Shown here: piece by piece, positions 32,950 to 41,902 of the stretch
Position numbering within the stretch: position 1 is the stretch's first letter
Layout: every line of letters begins with the position of its first letter
Assembly (NCBI GenBank): GCA_017591395.1
Contig: WEDG01002894.1
Span: 62,001 to 126,000, forward strand
Source of the DNA: Schistocephalus solidus
Taxonomy: Eukaryota; Platyhelminthes; Cestoda; Diphyllobothriidea; Diphyllobothriidae
Reading direction: 5' to 3'
Length of the DNA stretch: 64,000 nucleotides
The notes under the pieces: model-generated
What the model saw: only the letters and a program-made list of their open reading frames with translations
The model's database searches: none
What the model was told of the DNA's origin: nothing
Translations under genes and position numbers: made by a program

Positions 32950-33008
32950 CATATCTCAATTAACAGATATCTAATAGACATCTAGTAGATATTGCTTGCT
33001 ACTAGGGG
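32950..33008 (-). repeat. Right terminal inverted repeat
   Basis: Ends tactagggg. Immediately internal is a run of related palindromic motifs (gatatctaatagacatctag, atagatatac) that could be transposase-binding sites. Confidence 0.8.
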
Positions 33009-33465
33009 CGGTGACCTCATCCAAACCTACTGGATTATCAGAGGCAGTAAGTGTGGCCTAGAATTTGCTGACTTCTTTTAATTGGCTAAAACGGAACATC
33101 TGTGGGGTCATCTCTTTAAACTGCAGAGGAAATTGGTCCACACGGACGTCCGTCGGAACGCCTTTTCGCAGAGGGTAGTTGGTGTATGGAACGTACTCCC
33201 TGATGAGGTGGTCCTTTCAGAAACTTTTGACACATTTAAATGCAAACTGGATACTCATTTTGCTGAGAAACTATTGCACATATAATGAAGCTTGTGTCAG
33301 TAGTGGCAGCTTATGCCTGGCCCACACATATCGATGACCTTACGTTTTCATTTTCCCGAGTTATTGCTGTAAACGTTTATTATTTTGTCCTTTTTGAATG
33401 TGAATAGGGAGCTCAAGGGCGAAAGCCTAATTCTCTCAATAAAGTGAAATTGAAATAACTGTTTT
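33009..33465 (+). mobile_element. CR1-like fragment, right part, with 3' UTR
   Basis: It continues the ORF tail interrupted at 30553: G-D-L-I-Q-T-Y-W-I-I-R-G, a stop, then KTEHLWGHLFKLQRKLVHTD, V-V-G-V-W-N-V-L-P-D-E-V and F-K-C-K-L-D-T-H-F. The 3' UTR ends with ctctcaataaagtgaaattg. It is better preserved than copies 1 and 2 in the ORF tail. Confidence 0.85.
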
Positions 33466-33930
33466 CGTGGAGCTTCAGTAATTTTCTTTGAACACGTTTG
33501 GAGTACGCAATGCCAGCATGGATACCCTGGATGAAGAAAGACAGGGATCCGATCAAGCAGGTGCGAAGATGGGTAACAAAATTGGTGGACTGTCTTAGGA
33601 CCATGTCGTACACAGAAACTCTTTTTAAGCTCAACTTTTTTCCCTTATCCTATAGACATGTTAGATGGGACCTACTTTGGAAATTTTGCATTATCCACGA
33701 ATATGTGTTTGTTGAAATCTGAAGATTTTTTCGTGTTTGCAAACAAGACTCATCTACGCGGTCATCCATAAAATGTCAAACGCGAATGTATGTGCCTTAA
33801 TCAACGAAAGTTTTCATTTGGTCAACAAGTGCTTCGACTATAGAACTCACTTCCATGGAAAAAAATGACATCGGATACGGTGGTTGTGTTCAAACGATAT
33901 TCGAACTGTTTAATGTTTGATAACTGATGA
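33466..33930 (+). mobile_element. Another CR1-like ORF2 tail
   Basis: It reads M-E-Y-A-M-P-A-W-I-P-W-M-K-K-D, VRRWVTKLVDCLRTMSYTET and F-F-P-L-S-Y-R-H-V-R-W-D-L-L. These motifs mark the C-terminal region of CR1-type RT proteins. It directly follows the 3' end of the previous fragment. Confidence 0.75.
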
Positions 33931-34877
33931 CTCTCACTGCAGGACTTTCTTTATTCATCCAATAGCCTTACTTCATATTTCAATTTATATGTATCGTACT
34001 ACTACAAAATTGATGTAAAATGTTTTCATAAACCTTATGCATGACTGTATGTTATGTTGTCTGCATACACTTGCGTTAATAACTTAATAAAATAAATGTG
34101 TCATAAAGATTTGCGCTCGTAACGCTCAAAAATAAAAACTATACAGTTAAATTAAATCAAATTATTGTATTAAATGCCAGTTTACAGGTAATATCAGATG
34201 AAAATATACGGTCGGGATCAGGTTAGCAGCGAAAAAAACTCATGTAGGTATAAAATTATTATTGTTTTTTAACTATGTTATTCAGGAGAAAAAAGCGCTC
34301 TCTGTTGGATGATAGAAGTTCAGAACGGGGAGGGGCAAGCACAAGTTCAGATTGTTTACAGTCTCTCTGACTTTTTTAAGGAACCAGGATTCTGACCAGG
34401 CAAGAGTGCATCACTGGATGGCTGTTTGATGTCTGCCAAATAATTCACTGCTTTCGGGCTGCAGAGACGGTGCCATCACCCTCAAGGTAAGACCTGGGAT
34501 CGTGCGCAGATGACGCGCACTCCTTCGAGTCAAAAGACGGGTTCAACCGTGTTAGCATTTAGAATTCCTGGAAGCTGATCTGCATGCAGAGATCTAATGA
34601 TAATTCTCGTAAGGAAAGAAAATCTTTGCAGGATTTTTATATTCTGTGGCATTATATTCCGCAATTTTTCGCCTGAAGCCGTGCAAATGCATTTGAAGTT
34701 ATGTTTTGCTTTGACTCAAAAACATTTTTAAATGTCCACAATTTTATATTGACTGTACATATGCAATGATAACTATACAATAATAGGGTCATTAAGAGCA
34801 ATGCCTCTAACCCTTCAAAATATACATATACAAAAAATATTGCGATGTCTTTTACCAAAAAAATCTGACTTTATCTA
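33931..34877. other. No gene recognised
   Basis: Noncoding, AT-rich, with short homopolymers and no repeat that I can pair elsewhere in the window. Confidence 0.4.
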
Positions 34878-35030
34878 ACTGCGCATGCCATTGGAAGAAA
34901 TAAAAAACATTGCAGTTATTGCTGTGCATAGGGTGGTCAAGCTGTCTCGCGATAGAAAGGGGATTAAATTTACGACTTTTTAAAAGCCTAAAAAGTAAAA
35001 AGAATCCCTTCTGTAAACGCCGAACCATAA
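34878..35030 (+). repeat. Short dispersed repeat, copy 1 (partner at 57721-57862)
   Basis: Shared blocks in order are tgcgc.tgccat, gaaataaaaa, ggtcaagct.c versus ggcaagctac, and ggggattaaatttacga, followed by aaagcctaa..agtaaaaa and cccttctgtaaacgccg. About 75 percent similar by eye. Nature unknown. Confidence 0.5.
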
Positions 35031-35109
35031 GAGAGCAATGTTTATAAGCCCAAAACGTTCTTGGTATGTCAGATTACGGTGCTCCGATGATAAAACACTT
35101 TTAAGTAAA

Positions 35110-35865
35110 GAAATCCTGGGCCAATTCTATTTTCTTCCTTCACCTGCGCGCAGATGGCTAAATAGAAACGACCAGTATACCAAGCCAGGTCTAACGTACA
35201 CTTTTTCAAGGCTGAGTCTTATATCGATAGTTTTAAAATTTCGGCGGACAAACCCAGTCGTTCTGCGTGCTTCGGAGAAAAGCTGACCGCATTGCTTTGA
35301 AATATAAAGACCGTTGGAATATGATATACCCAGATCCTTAACAACTTGAAGCACATTTAGGTCATGACCATCTGTGCTAAGTTGAAGCTGATGATCATCG
35401 TCAATAACCAAAACTGACCATTTGTACCAAAAAAGAGAAAGGTGTCATGTCTGCACAACTGGGCAAAGGCCCTTAGATCAATTTTTAAGAGTTCGAGCAC
35501 GATGTCGCAATCTACCGGCCTGTATCGACAGCCAACTTTAAAATCATCAGCATATATAAAGGGCCTACCATTCTGAAATAAAACTCGTACCTTATTAACA
35601 TACACATAACATTAGAGCAGGCCAAGCAAACTCCCGTGAATATTTCCTCTCCTCCCAGGTGCGTCGTTTGAGATAACATAGGATATCTTAACATGTTGTG
35701 TGCGAGAGCCCAGGTAAGAAGATATCCTGTTGAGAATTTTACCACATATACTGGAAGAGGACAGCTTCTGGAAAAGTAGGGTATCGTCAACACGATCTAA
35801 AGTCTTGGTGAAATCTAAATGGACTATTTAAAGTTCAAAGCCTTTGTCCCTTGATTGTAGAACAT
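35110..35865 (-). mobile_element. Family-1 LINE RT fragment, minus strand
   Basis: The minus strand reads H-L-D-F-T-K-T-L-D-R-V-D, Y-V-N-K-V-R-V-L-F-Q and RPFIYADDFKVGCRYRPVDC, followed by D-L-G-I-S-Y-S and R-N-F-K-T-I-D-I-R-L-S. This is the central RT of the family at 24748-26631, with the active site kept. It ends where the plus-strand RTE element begins. Confidence 0.85.
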
Positions 35866-35879
35866 CCCAGTGGGTGCGT

Positions 35880-36650
35880 CCACTCACACTAGCAGCCCGG
35901 AATGTTTGTTCCCTTTTAGATAATCCTAGTAGCAACTGGCCGGAATGGAGGATGGCGCTAGTCGCTCGGGAACTGGCGCGCTACAAGATGGACATTGCTG
36001 CTCTCAGTGAGACCCGATTATCTGAGCTTGGTAAGCTACATGAGGTGGGTGCCGGCTACAACTTCTTCTGGATTGGCCGGTCAAAGGCCTTTGCCATCCT
36101 GAACGACATCGTGGGACCTCTGCCCTATCCGCTGCAGGGTATGAATGATCAACTGATGAGCCTCCGCCTGCCTCTTCGGGGTGACAAATTCGACACCAAC
36201 ATAAGCCCCTAAGCTCCCATAATGATGAGCTCTGATGCGGCGAAGGACACATTCTACAAGGACCTGCACACCCTGCTGTCGGCTGTACCAAAAGAGGACA
36301 AGTTAATTGTCCTTGGTGACTTCAACGCCCGCGTCGGGATGGACCATGCTGCCTGGCAGGGAGGGCTGGGTCTTCACGGTCTCGGTAGCTGTAACGATAA
36401 CGGCCTCCTTCTTCTGCTAACGTGTGCGAACACCGTCTACTGCTGACTAACACCTTCGCAACCTTCCAACGCGGGAGAAGGCCACGTAGATTCACCCTCG
36501 GTCGCGGCGCTGGCAGCTGCTGGACTATGTTCTCGTCCGGAGGCGAGATCGACAGGACGTGCTGGTAACCACGGCGATCCGCGATGCCAATGGTTGGACA
36601 GATCACTACCTCGTCATCTCCCAGATGAGGCTCCGACTTCAACCCCGACA
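35880..36650 (+). pseudogene. RTE-like endonuclease
   Basis: L-T-L-A-A-R-N-V-C-S-L-L (normally N-V-R-S-L), I-A-A-L-S-E-T-R (catalytic Glu), [25 protein letters not shown] and finally G-W-T-D-H-Y-L-V-I-S (catalytic D-H) give the complete APE motif series of an RTE endonuclease. A stop near 36210 and a frame change near 36445 break it. Confidence 0.88.
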
Positions 36651-37109
36651 AAGGGCCCCAAAGTTAAGCGACCACCAGGTAAGTTTGAATACTATTTTAT
36701 TAAATTTTCTGCTCACAGTTTTTGATATCAGCAACCAAAATAACCCGAGAAACTGGAGAACCTGCATGCTCCAGATGATAACGCCACCGTTGAAACACGA
36801 TGGTGTCAACTGCGAAATGTCATCCAGACCTACGCCCTCGAAGTCCTCGGACGCGCACGCTCTAAACACCAGGATTGGTTTGTCGACAATGACGCCGACA
36901 TCAGCAACTAACTCGCGGAGAAGAATGGACTACACAAAACCTTCAAGGACCTTCGGACTGACGCCACCAAATCAGCCTTCTTTAGATGCCGGCGCCTTGT
37001 ACAGCAACGGTTGTGGGAGATGCAGGATGCCTAGATGATCCAAAAGGCTGAGGAAATCCAGGGAGTATGCAAACCGCAATGAAATAAAAAACTTCTTCAA
37101 AGCCATCAA

Positions 37110-38514
37110 GGCGATCGACGGTCACCTAGAGCAGGGCCTGCTCCCAGAGAGCCAATGTGGCTTCCACCGACACCGCGGAACAACCAATATGATCTTTGCT
37201 GCCGCCAGCTACAAAAGAAGTGCCAGGAGATGCGAACTCACCTATACACTACCTTCGTGGACCTAACGAAAGCCTTTGACACGGTGAATCGCGACGGACT
37301 GTGGAAAGTCATGCAGGAATTCGGCTGTCATGAGCGGTTCACGCACATGATGCGTCAGCTTCATGACGGGATGATGGCGCGCGTCACTGACAACGGGATG
37401 GTATCCGAAGCATTCGCAGTGACCAAAGGAGGGAAGTAGGGCTGCTTACTGGCCCACCAATCATTTCAGTCTCATGTTCTCGGCTATGCTGATGGACGCC
37501 TACCGTGATGAGCAGCCTGGGTTCCGCATCACCTACAGAACTGACGGGCACCTTCTCAACAGTCGGCGTATGCAGGCTTCAACGCGCGTGTCTACGACAA
37601 CAGTCCATGACTTGCTTTTCGCGGACGACTGCACCCTTAAGACCGTGACGGAGGAGGATATGAAAAGGAGCATGGACCTCTTGGCAGCAGGCTGCGCCGA
37701 TTTTAGATTAACAATCAGTACATCCAAAACGGTTGTCATGCACCAGCCGCTACCCAGCGTGGAATACAATGCTTTCCGAATCAATGTCAACGGTGCTCAA
37801 CTCAAAAACGTGGAAACCTTCGCTTATCTAGGAAGCATGCTGTCACGCAACACGAGAATCGATGACGAGGTTGCCCAACGGATCTCCAAAGCTAGTCAGG
37901 CCATCGGCCGGCTGTAGGCCTCCGAGTGGAATCGCCACGGTATTCACCTGAACACCAAACTGAAGATGTACAAGGCCGTCGTCTTGACGACATTCCTTTA
38001 CGGAGTGAAGATTTGGATCGTCTACTCGTACCAAGCCAGGAAGCTTAATCACTTTCATTTCAGCTGCCTCCGCAGAATACTGAACCTGAGATTGCAAGAC
38101 ATGATCCCGGACACATAATTCCTGGAGTGTACCGGATTCGTCAGCATCCACGCCATTTTGACACAAGTGCAACTGTGATGGAGCGGCCAACTGGTAAGAA
38201 TGGACGACGAGCGACTACCCAAACGAATTTTCTACGGAGATGTTGCTACGGGTGCTCGCCGACAGGGAGGTCAAAAACGACGCTACATGTACACCTTGGA
38301 GAAATCACTGAAGCAATTGCAAATCAACCCGGCGACTTGGGAGGACCTCGCCCAGGATAGATTGGCATGGAGAAGATCCGTGAAGACTGGTTCAGCAATC
38401 TATAAGGACAACCGGATCGCCGCCACCAAGGCCAAAAGAGCGGCATTAAAGTCACCATCGCTCCGGACCAACATCGTCGATGCCCAGGCCTTGCCAACAT
38501 GCCCGCGCTGTTAA
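37110..38514 (+). pseudogene. RTE-like reverse transcriptase and first finger
   Basis: L-E-Q-G-L-L-P-E-S-Q-C-G-F, VDLTKAFDTVNRDGLWKVMQ, M-F-S-A-M-L-M-D-A-Y, L-L-F-A-D-D-C-T-L-K (active site), M-H-Q-P-L-P-S-V, F-A-Y-L-G-S-M-L-S, LRWSGQLVRMDDERLPKRIF, W-E-D-L-A-Q-D-R-L-A-W-R-R-S-V-K-T-G, and a first finger C-P-R-C-x-R-I-F-R-A-R-I-D-L-V-G-H. Breaks occur near 37200, 37440, 37915 and 38118. The segment leading to motif B is damaged. Confidence 0.9.
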
Positions 38515-39250
38515 CGCATTTTCCGTGCGCGAATCGACCTGGTTGGACATCCTAGGACGCAATGCACCAACAATCAGACAATTCCAATTTCTACGCCAAA
38601 TTCTGCCTACCCTCCTTCAGACTTCCCCACCCACACTCCTGGCATCAATTCCATGACTCAAACCATCATAGAGACCACATCCTAATACTCATCACCTGTT
38701 ACCCGCACCTCAGCAACCACCCCCGCCTTCGCCTTCACTACCACCACCACCACCACCACCACCAACACCACCGTCAGCGATGGGGAATCTCTCCTAAACT
38801 GTCCTCATTGCGACCGCACATTCACCTCACGCATCGGCCTGCCCGGTCACTTGCGAATCCATTGTAAAGAGACTGGTGAACCACTGCCTGGGGCACCAAC
38901 ACACAGCAGAGATCGTCGCCTTCACTGTCCTCATTGTCCTCGCTCATTTACTCAGCGCATCGGCCTATTCGGTCACATGCGCATCCATGACAGTTGAATT
39001 CACCGGAATGACGACAACACCGATACATCATGTACACCCTCCGCTCCTGCCCACAATGCGCCCGCAATTTCAACTCGCGCATCGGCCTGGTCAGTCACCT
39101 GTGAAGCTATCGCACGGAGGCTGGTGAACCAGTGCCTAAGGCTCCAACATACAGCCGCGGCGCCCGCCTCCACTGCCCTCACTGCTCCCGCAACAGGAAC
39201 ACACTGCGTGGGCCTATAAGGACACATGCGCCTCCACGACAACCTGCGGT
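38490..39250 (+). pseudogene. C2H2 zinc-finger array of the RTE element
   Basis: Five modules can be read across frames: at about 38497 (R-I-D-L-V-G-H), 38798 (CPHCDRTFTSRIGLPGHLRI), 38930 (CPHCPRSFTQRIGLFGHMRI), 39052 (C-P-Q-C-A-R-N-F-N-S-R-I-G-L-V-S-H-L) and 39170 (C-P-H-C-S-R, damaged). Modules 2-3 and 4-5 are separated by the same linker type (T-G-E-P-L-P-G-A-P-T-H-S-R-D-R-R-L-H), so a two-finger unit has duplicated. A CCA microsatellite (38740-38765) separates module 1 from the rest. Confidence 0.85.
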
Positions 39251-39349
39251 TAACCACCGGAGGCTAAAGCCACATCAGCGCACACCATCTACACAAATAC
39301 ATAGACAATACCCTGATAATAATCATAATGTACCTGATAAAATCATGGT

Positions 39350-40120
39350 ATCCTAGAAACCGTGGCTTGGAAGGCTGCCAATCTGACGCTTACACCAGAC
39401 CATGCCGTCGGCCCAGTTTATGTGCCGTGTGTGTCGAGTGTCTAACCAGTTGACTGGGAGTCAGATGGCGATGGCTCCTCCATAACCCCTGGGTAAGTAA
39501 ATCCTGGTGTGTGCATTATGGGGGCCAGTTCGCGCTGTGGCGCGCGAAGACGGGTACGCCGACCCGTCAGCCAATGTTCCCATTCCCACCTCGGACAACT
39601 GACTGGCTCGGATGGTGGTCTGATTGTGGAGGTTAAGGAGAGAGTGAGGTCGACAGCTCAGCGAAGTTTCCTCACTATTAACAATCTGACGCGCTTGAAA
39701 CTATCACGGTGCGCTAAAAACCGTGGCTTTGAAGGTTGCCAACTGACGGGATAACTCGAACCGCGTGGTCAGCCCAATGTGTATTGTGTGGAGCAGCTGA
39801 CTGGTGGACTGAGAGTCAGGCTGCAATGGCTCCTTCTTAATGTAGCCTTTATGGCCATCTTACTCCGTGGGATCCGAGTCAGGTGTGGTGGTACACCCAG
39901 GGGTGGCTCCGGCCGCGCCAGCCACCTGCGCCCTCTCCCATTTCCGGTCTTCTTGACTATGTCTTGACACCGGGCTCAGGTGGGGGAGGAAGAAAGAATG
40001 CGGTTAACTGCAGCGCAAGGCTACTAGCACTTAAAACTAATTCATGCGCAAGTCACCGTCCCTGCACTACCTGGTGTGGAGCATGCAGTGTGCCTAGTCG
40101 AAGTCGACGGTTGAACTGCC
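39350..40120 (+). other. RTE 3' tail
   Basis: Noncoding, homologous on the other strand to 13745-14540 and to the two solo tails. It contains gacgggtacgccgaccc, gtggtggtacacccagggg, ggtgggggagg and aagtcaccgtccctgcacta, and ends ttgaactgcc. Confidence 0.85.
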
Positions 40121-40245
40121 AGACCACAATTTGAGTACGAAATGCCACCATGGATGCCATGGATGGAGAAAGACAATGATCCCATCAGCGGGTGCAAAGA
40201 CGTGCGAAAGAATTGCATTGAACTGTCAGTAAACAATACTCCTGC
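40121..40245 (+). mobile_element. Short CR1-like ORF2 scrap
   Basis: F-E-Y-E-M-P-P-W-M-P-W-M-E-K-D-N-D-P-I matches the start of the fragment at about 33500 (M-E-Y-A-M-P-A-W-I-P-W-M-K-K-D). It abuts the RTE 3' end, so the RTE inserted beside or into it. Confidence 0.65.
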
Positions 40246-41094
40246 GGAATAAATAAAGCTATTGGTGATTTTGTGTAATTGGTGTTATGCATGGTAAAAG
40301 CTCTGTTTTAGCAAGTTGACGGTTTGTAAGTTAGAAGATTTTGAGCTCAGACATTTTCTCAGTGGCCGAAGTTTAATGTTATGTAGAAATTGAAAGAGTT
40401 CTTAAGTTTCCATGACTTGCTCTCTGGGCGTACTGGCAGTTGATTCTATAACTCGATGAATTATCAGAAATTTCCATTTTTCCAGCCAGCGTCTACTTAC
40501 TGACAGATATATCAGTTGTTTTTTGAGGGGTTTGCTTTTAATGACGGTTTGGTATGAAGCACACTTCTGTCGGAGCTGATATCAGTGGTTACACTCGCTG
40601 CTTGCAGTCTGATTCACAGGACTGTCTCCGTGGAGGGCACTATACCGTTAATGACGGTTTCGGAAGCTGAGCGTGGATTTAGCGTGAATGATTATTTAAA
40701 GACTTCAGCTACCTTGAAGTCCAAGATTTGCAACCTTTTTCTTGTGTCTGGACCTAATTCCAAATGCTTACGCACGTCCTTCTCATCACTGTCTCGAGAA
40801 TTTTCCCTTTTGACAGGAGCCAAAAAGTGGAGCATATAAGTAATTACAAGTCAATTTTGTCATGTTCACTATCCAGACGGTTCTACAGGATGGTTAAATA
40901 TAAATCCCCAGTTGGTTACTTGTATGTGGCATCTCTTAATTACGAATTGAGGCGAATGTTGACATTCCATGTGCATGTTTAATTAAAGTAGGTGAAGGCT
41001 GGATGCTTGCCAAATCATGTATGTACTCGTCTGAGTTTTCGAATTCTTAGTGAAGTCCAGCGGCAGAGACAAAAAAAGATAAAAAAATCAACCG
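40246..41094. other. Mostly unassigned; possible hAT dimerisation-domain scrap
   Basis: No clear gene. One frame at about 40650-40715 reads M-T-V-S-E-A-E-R-G-F-S-V-N-D-Y-L-K-T, loosely like the E-R-x-F-S-x-N core of hAT transposase dimerisation domains, but too short to be sure. A G-run of about ten lies near 41099. Confidence 0.3.
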
Positions 41095-41715
41095 TAAGGG
41101 GGGGGGGGCAGGGGCCAACTTAACATCGGTAACGCAAGTGTAGAGTTGACGTTGCAGGGTTCTGTATCATGGTGCCAGATAGATATATCGATTAACTGAG
41201 TTTTCATCAGAGGCCCAGGCTTCAAGTTATGTGCGGCAGCTGTTGCCTCTGGCATAGGCAATTATCTTTGTGGCTGCCAAATTAAAGTTATGACTGGTTT
41301 CGTAGGGGTTTGCAGCTATTTGAAATAATCCGTCACCCCGTTCCACAGCCACCTTATGTTCATCTATGCGAGATGCCACCCTGTGCCCAGTTTTTCCTGT
41401 GCAGTTGTGAGGACAGTTTTGACATGGCCACGATGCATTACACTGGAATTTAATCCATGTCTAATTTTTATGGCCCTACTGTGCATGCTAGCTGTAGGCC
41501 ATTGCTCAATCACGACACTTAGTTCTGCAAAAATGTGTTCAGCTGCTTCTGACGCCTCTTTTCTGTATGGCAGCGCATTCCATACCTCAAGTGCTGTTTC
41601 TGGTTGGACCCTCCGGTGTTAATACGTAGGTTTCGACCTATGAACGCTTTCGGATAGCCGTTCCACATAAACTGATCGCGGAGATATCGGGCCTCACTTC
41701 TTTTTATTTTGAGTT
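41095..41715 (-). mobile_element. Penelope-like element fragment with GIY-YIG endonuclease
   Basis: On the minus strand across three frames: RSEARYLRDQFMWNGYPKAF (pre-linker region), V-W-N-A-L-P-Y-R-K-E, then C-Q-N-C-P-H-N-C-T-G-K-T-G-H-R-V-A-S-R-I-D-E-H-K-V-A-V, then Y-E-T-S-H-N-F-N and LEAWASDENSVNRYIYLAP. The C-x2-C plus T-G-K-T-G, R-x-x-E-H and E-x-x-x-I order is that of the GIY-YIG domain of Penelope-like elements, with the I-Y part itself degraded. The RT is not present. Confidence 0.72.
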
Positions 41716-41902
41716 GCTACGGTGAGTCTGGTTATTTTTATGAGCAGTCTTCTCACACAGTTTCGTTTGTGCGAGATCAGATGGCTGCTGAGGAACTTCA
41801 ATAGGTGCGTGACGTTCTTCAACTGTCTGTAGAACGCTGTTTATATTTTGCGCTAGAACATCGCCTGAAGAGTAAATCAGTGTAGGGCAGCTGCTGATAT
41901 AA
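41716..41902 (-). other. Flank of the Penelope-like fragment
   Basis: A minus-strand open frame of about 75 codons runs through here (V-L-A-Q-N-I-N-S-V-L-Q-T-V-E-E-R). It may be older element sequence. Unassigned. Confidence 0.3.

Larger units (their letters stand above)
30554..33008 (+). mobile_element. 2455-bp DNA transposon with terminal inverted repeats
   Basis: The left end is cccctagtaacaatagatat. The reverse complement of the right end is cccctagtagcaagcaatat. Imperfect inverted similarity continues for about 55-60 bp (shared tagatgt and ttnattgagata). It sits precisely inside a CR1-like ORF fragment whose halves rejoin in frame without it. The two flanking bases (cg on each side) allow at most a 2-bp target duplication, and possibly none. 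It contains an intact 245-codon ORF and a second, multi-exon gene. The subterminal right side (32890-33000) is rich in atatctaatagatat-like motifs. Superfamily not assigned. Confidence 0.82.
35866..40120 (+). mobile_element. RTE-like LINE with C2H2 finger array, near full length
   Basis: It contains endonuclease (about 35880-36650), a linker, RT (37110-38500), a finger array (38490-39250) and a 3' tail (39350-40120) ending ctgcc. About 140 codons between the linker helix (about 37100) and the RT fingers are deleted compared with the usual order, and stops and shifts occur throughout. Confidence 0.9.

Noticed and set aside
32880..33000. CRISPR-like or satellite array of tatctaatagatat motifs
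   Set aside because: The motifs are irregular in spacing and length, lack distinct spacers, and lie in the subterminal part of the DNA transposon.
38738..38768. Poly-His or poly-Thr domain encoded by the CCA run
   Set aside because: It is a microsatellite inside a decayed RTE element. The minus-strand copy has the corresponding GGT run at 15156-15180.
40650..40715. hAT transposase dimerisation domain
   Set aside because: Only about 20 residues resemble the E-R-x-F-S core, with no supporting sequence around. Left as a note in the unassigned stretch.
41090..41112. G-rich run as a G-quadruplex regulatory site
   Set aside because: It is a single homopolymer-like run near a decayed Penelope fragment and may be a sequence error. 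There is no supporting context.
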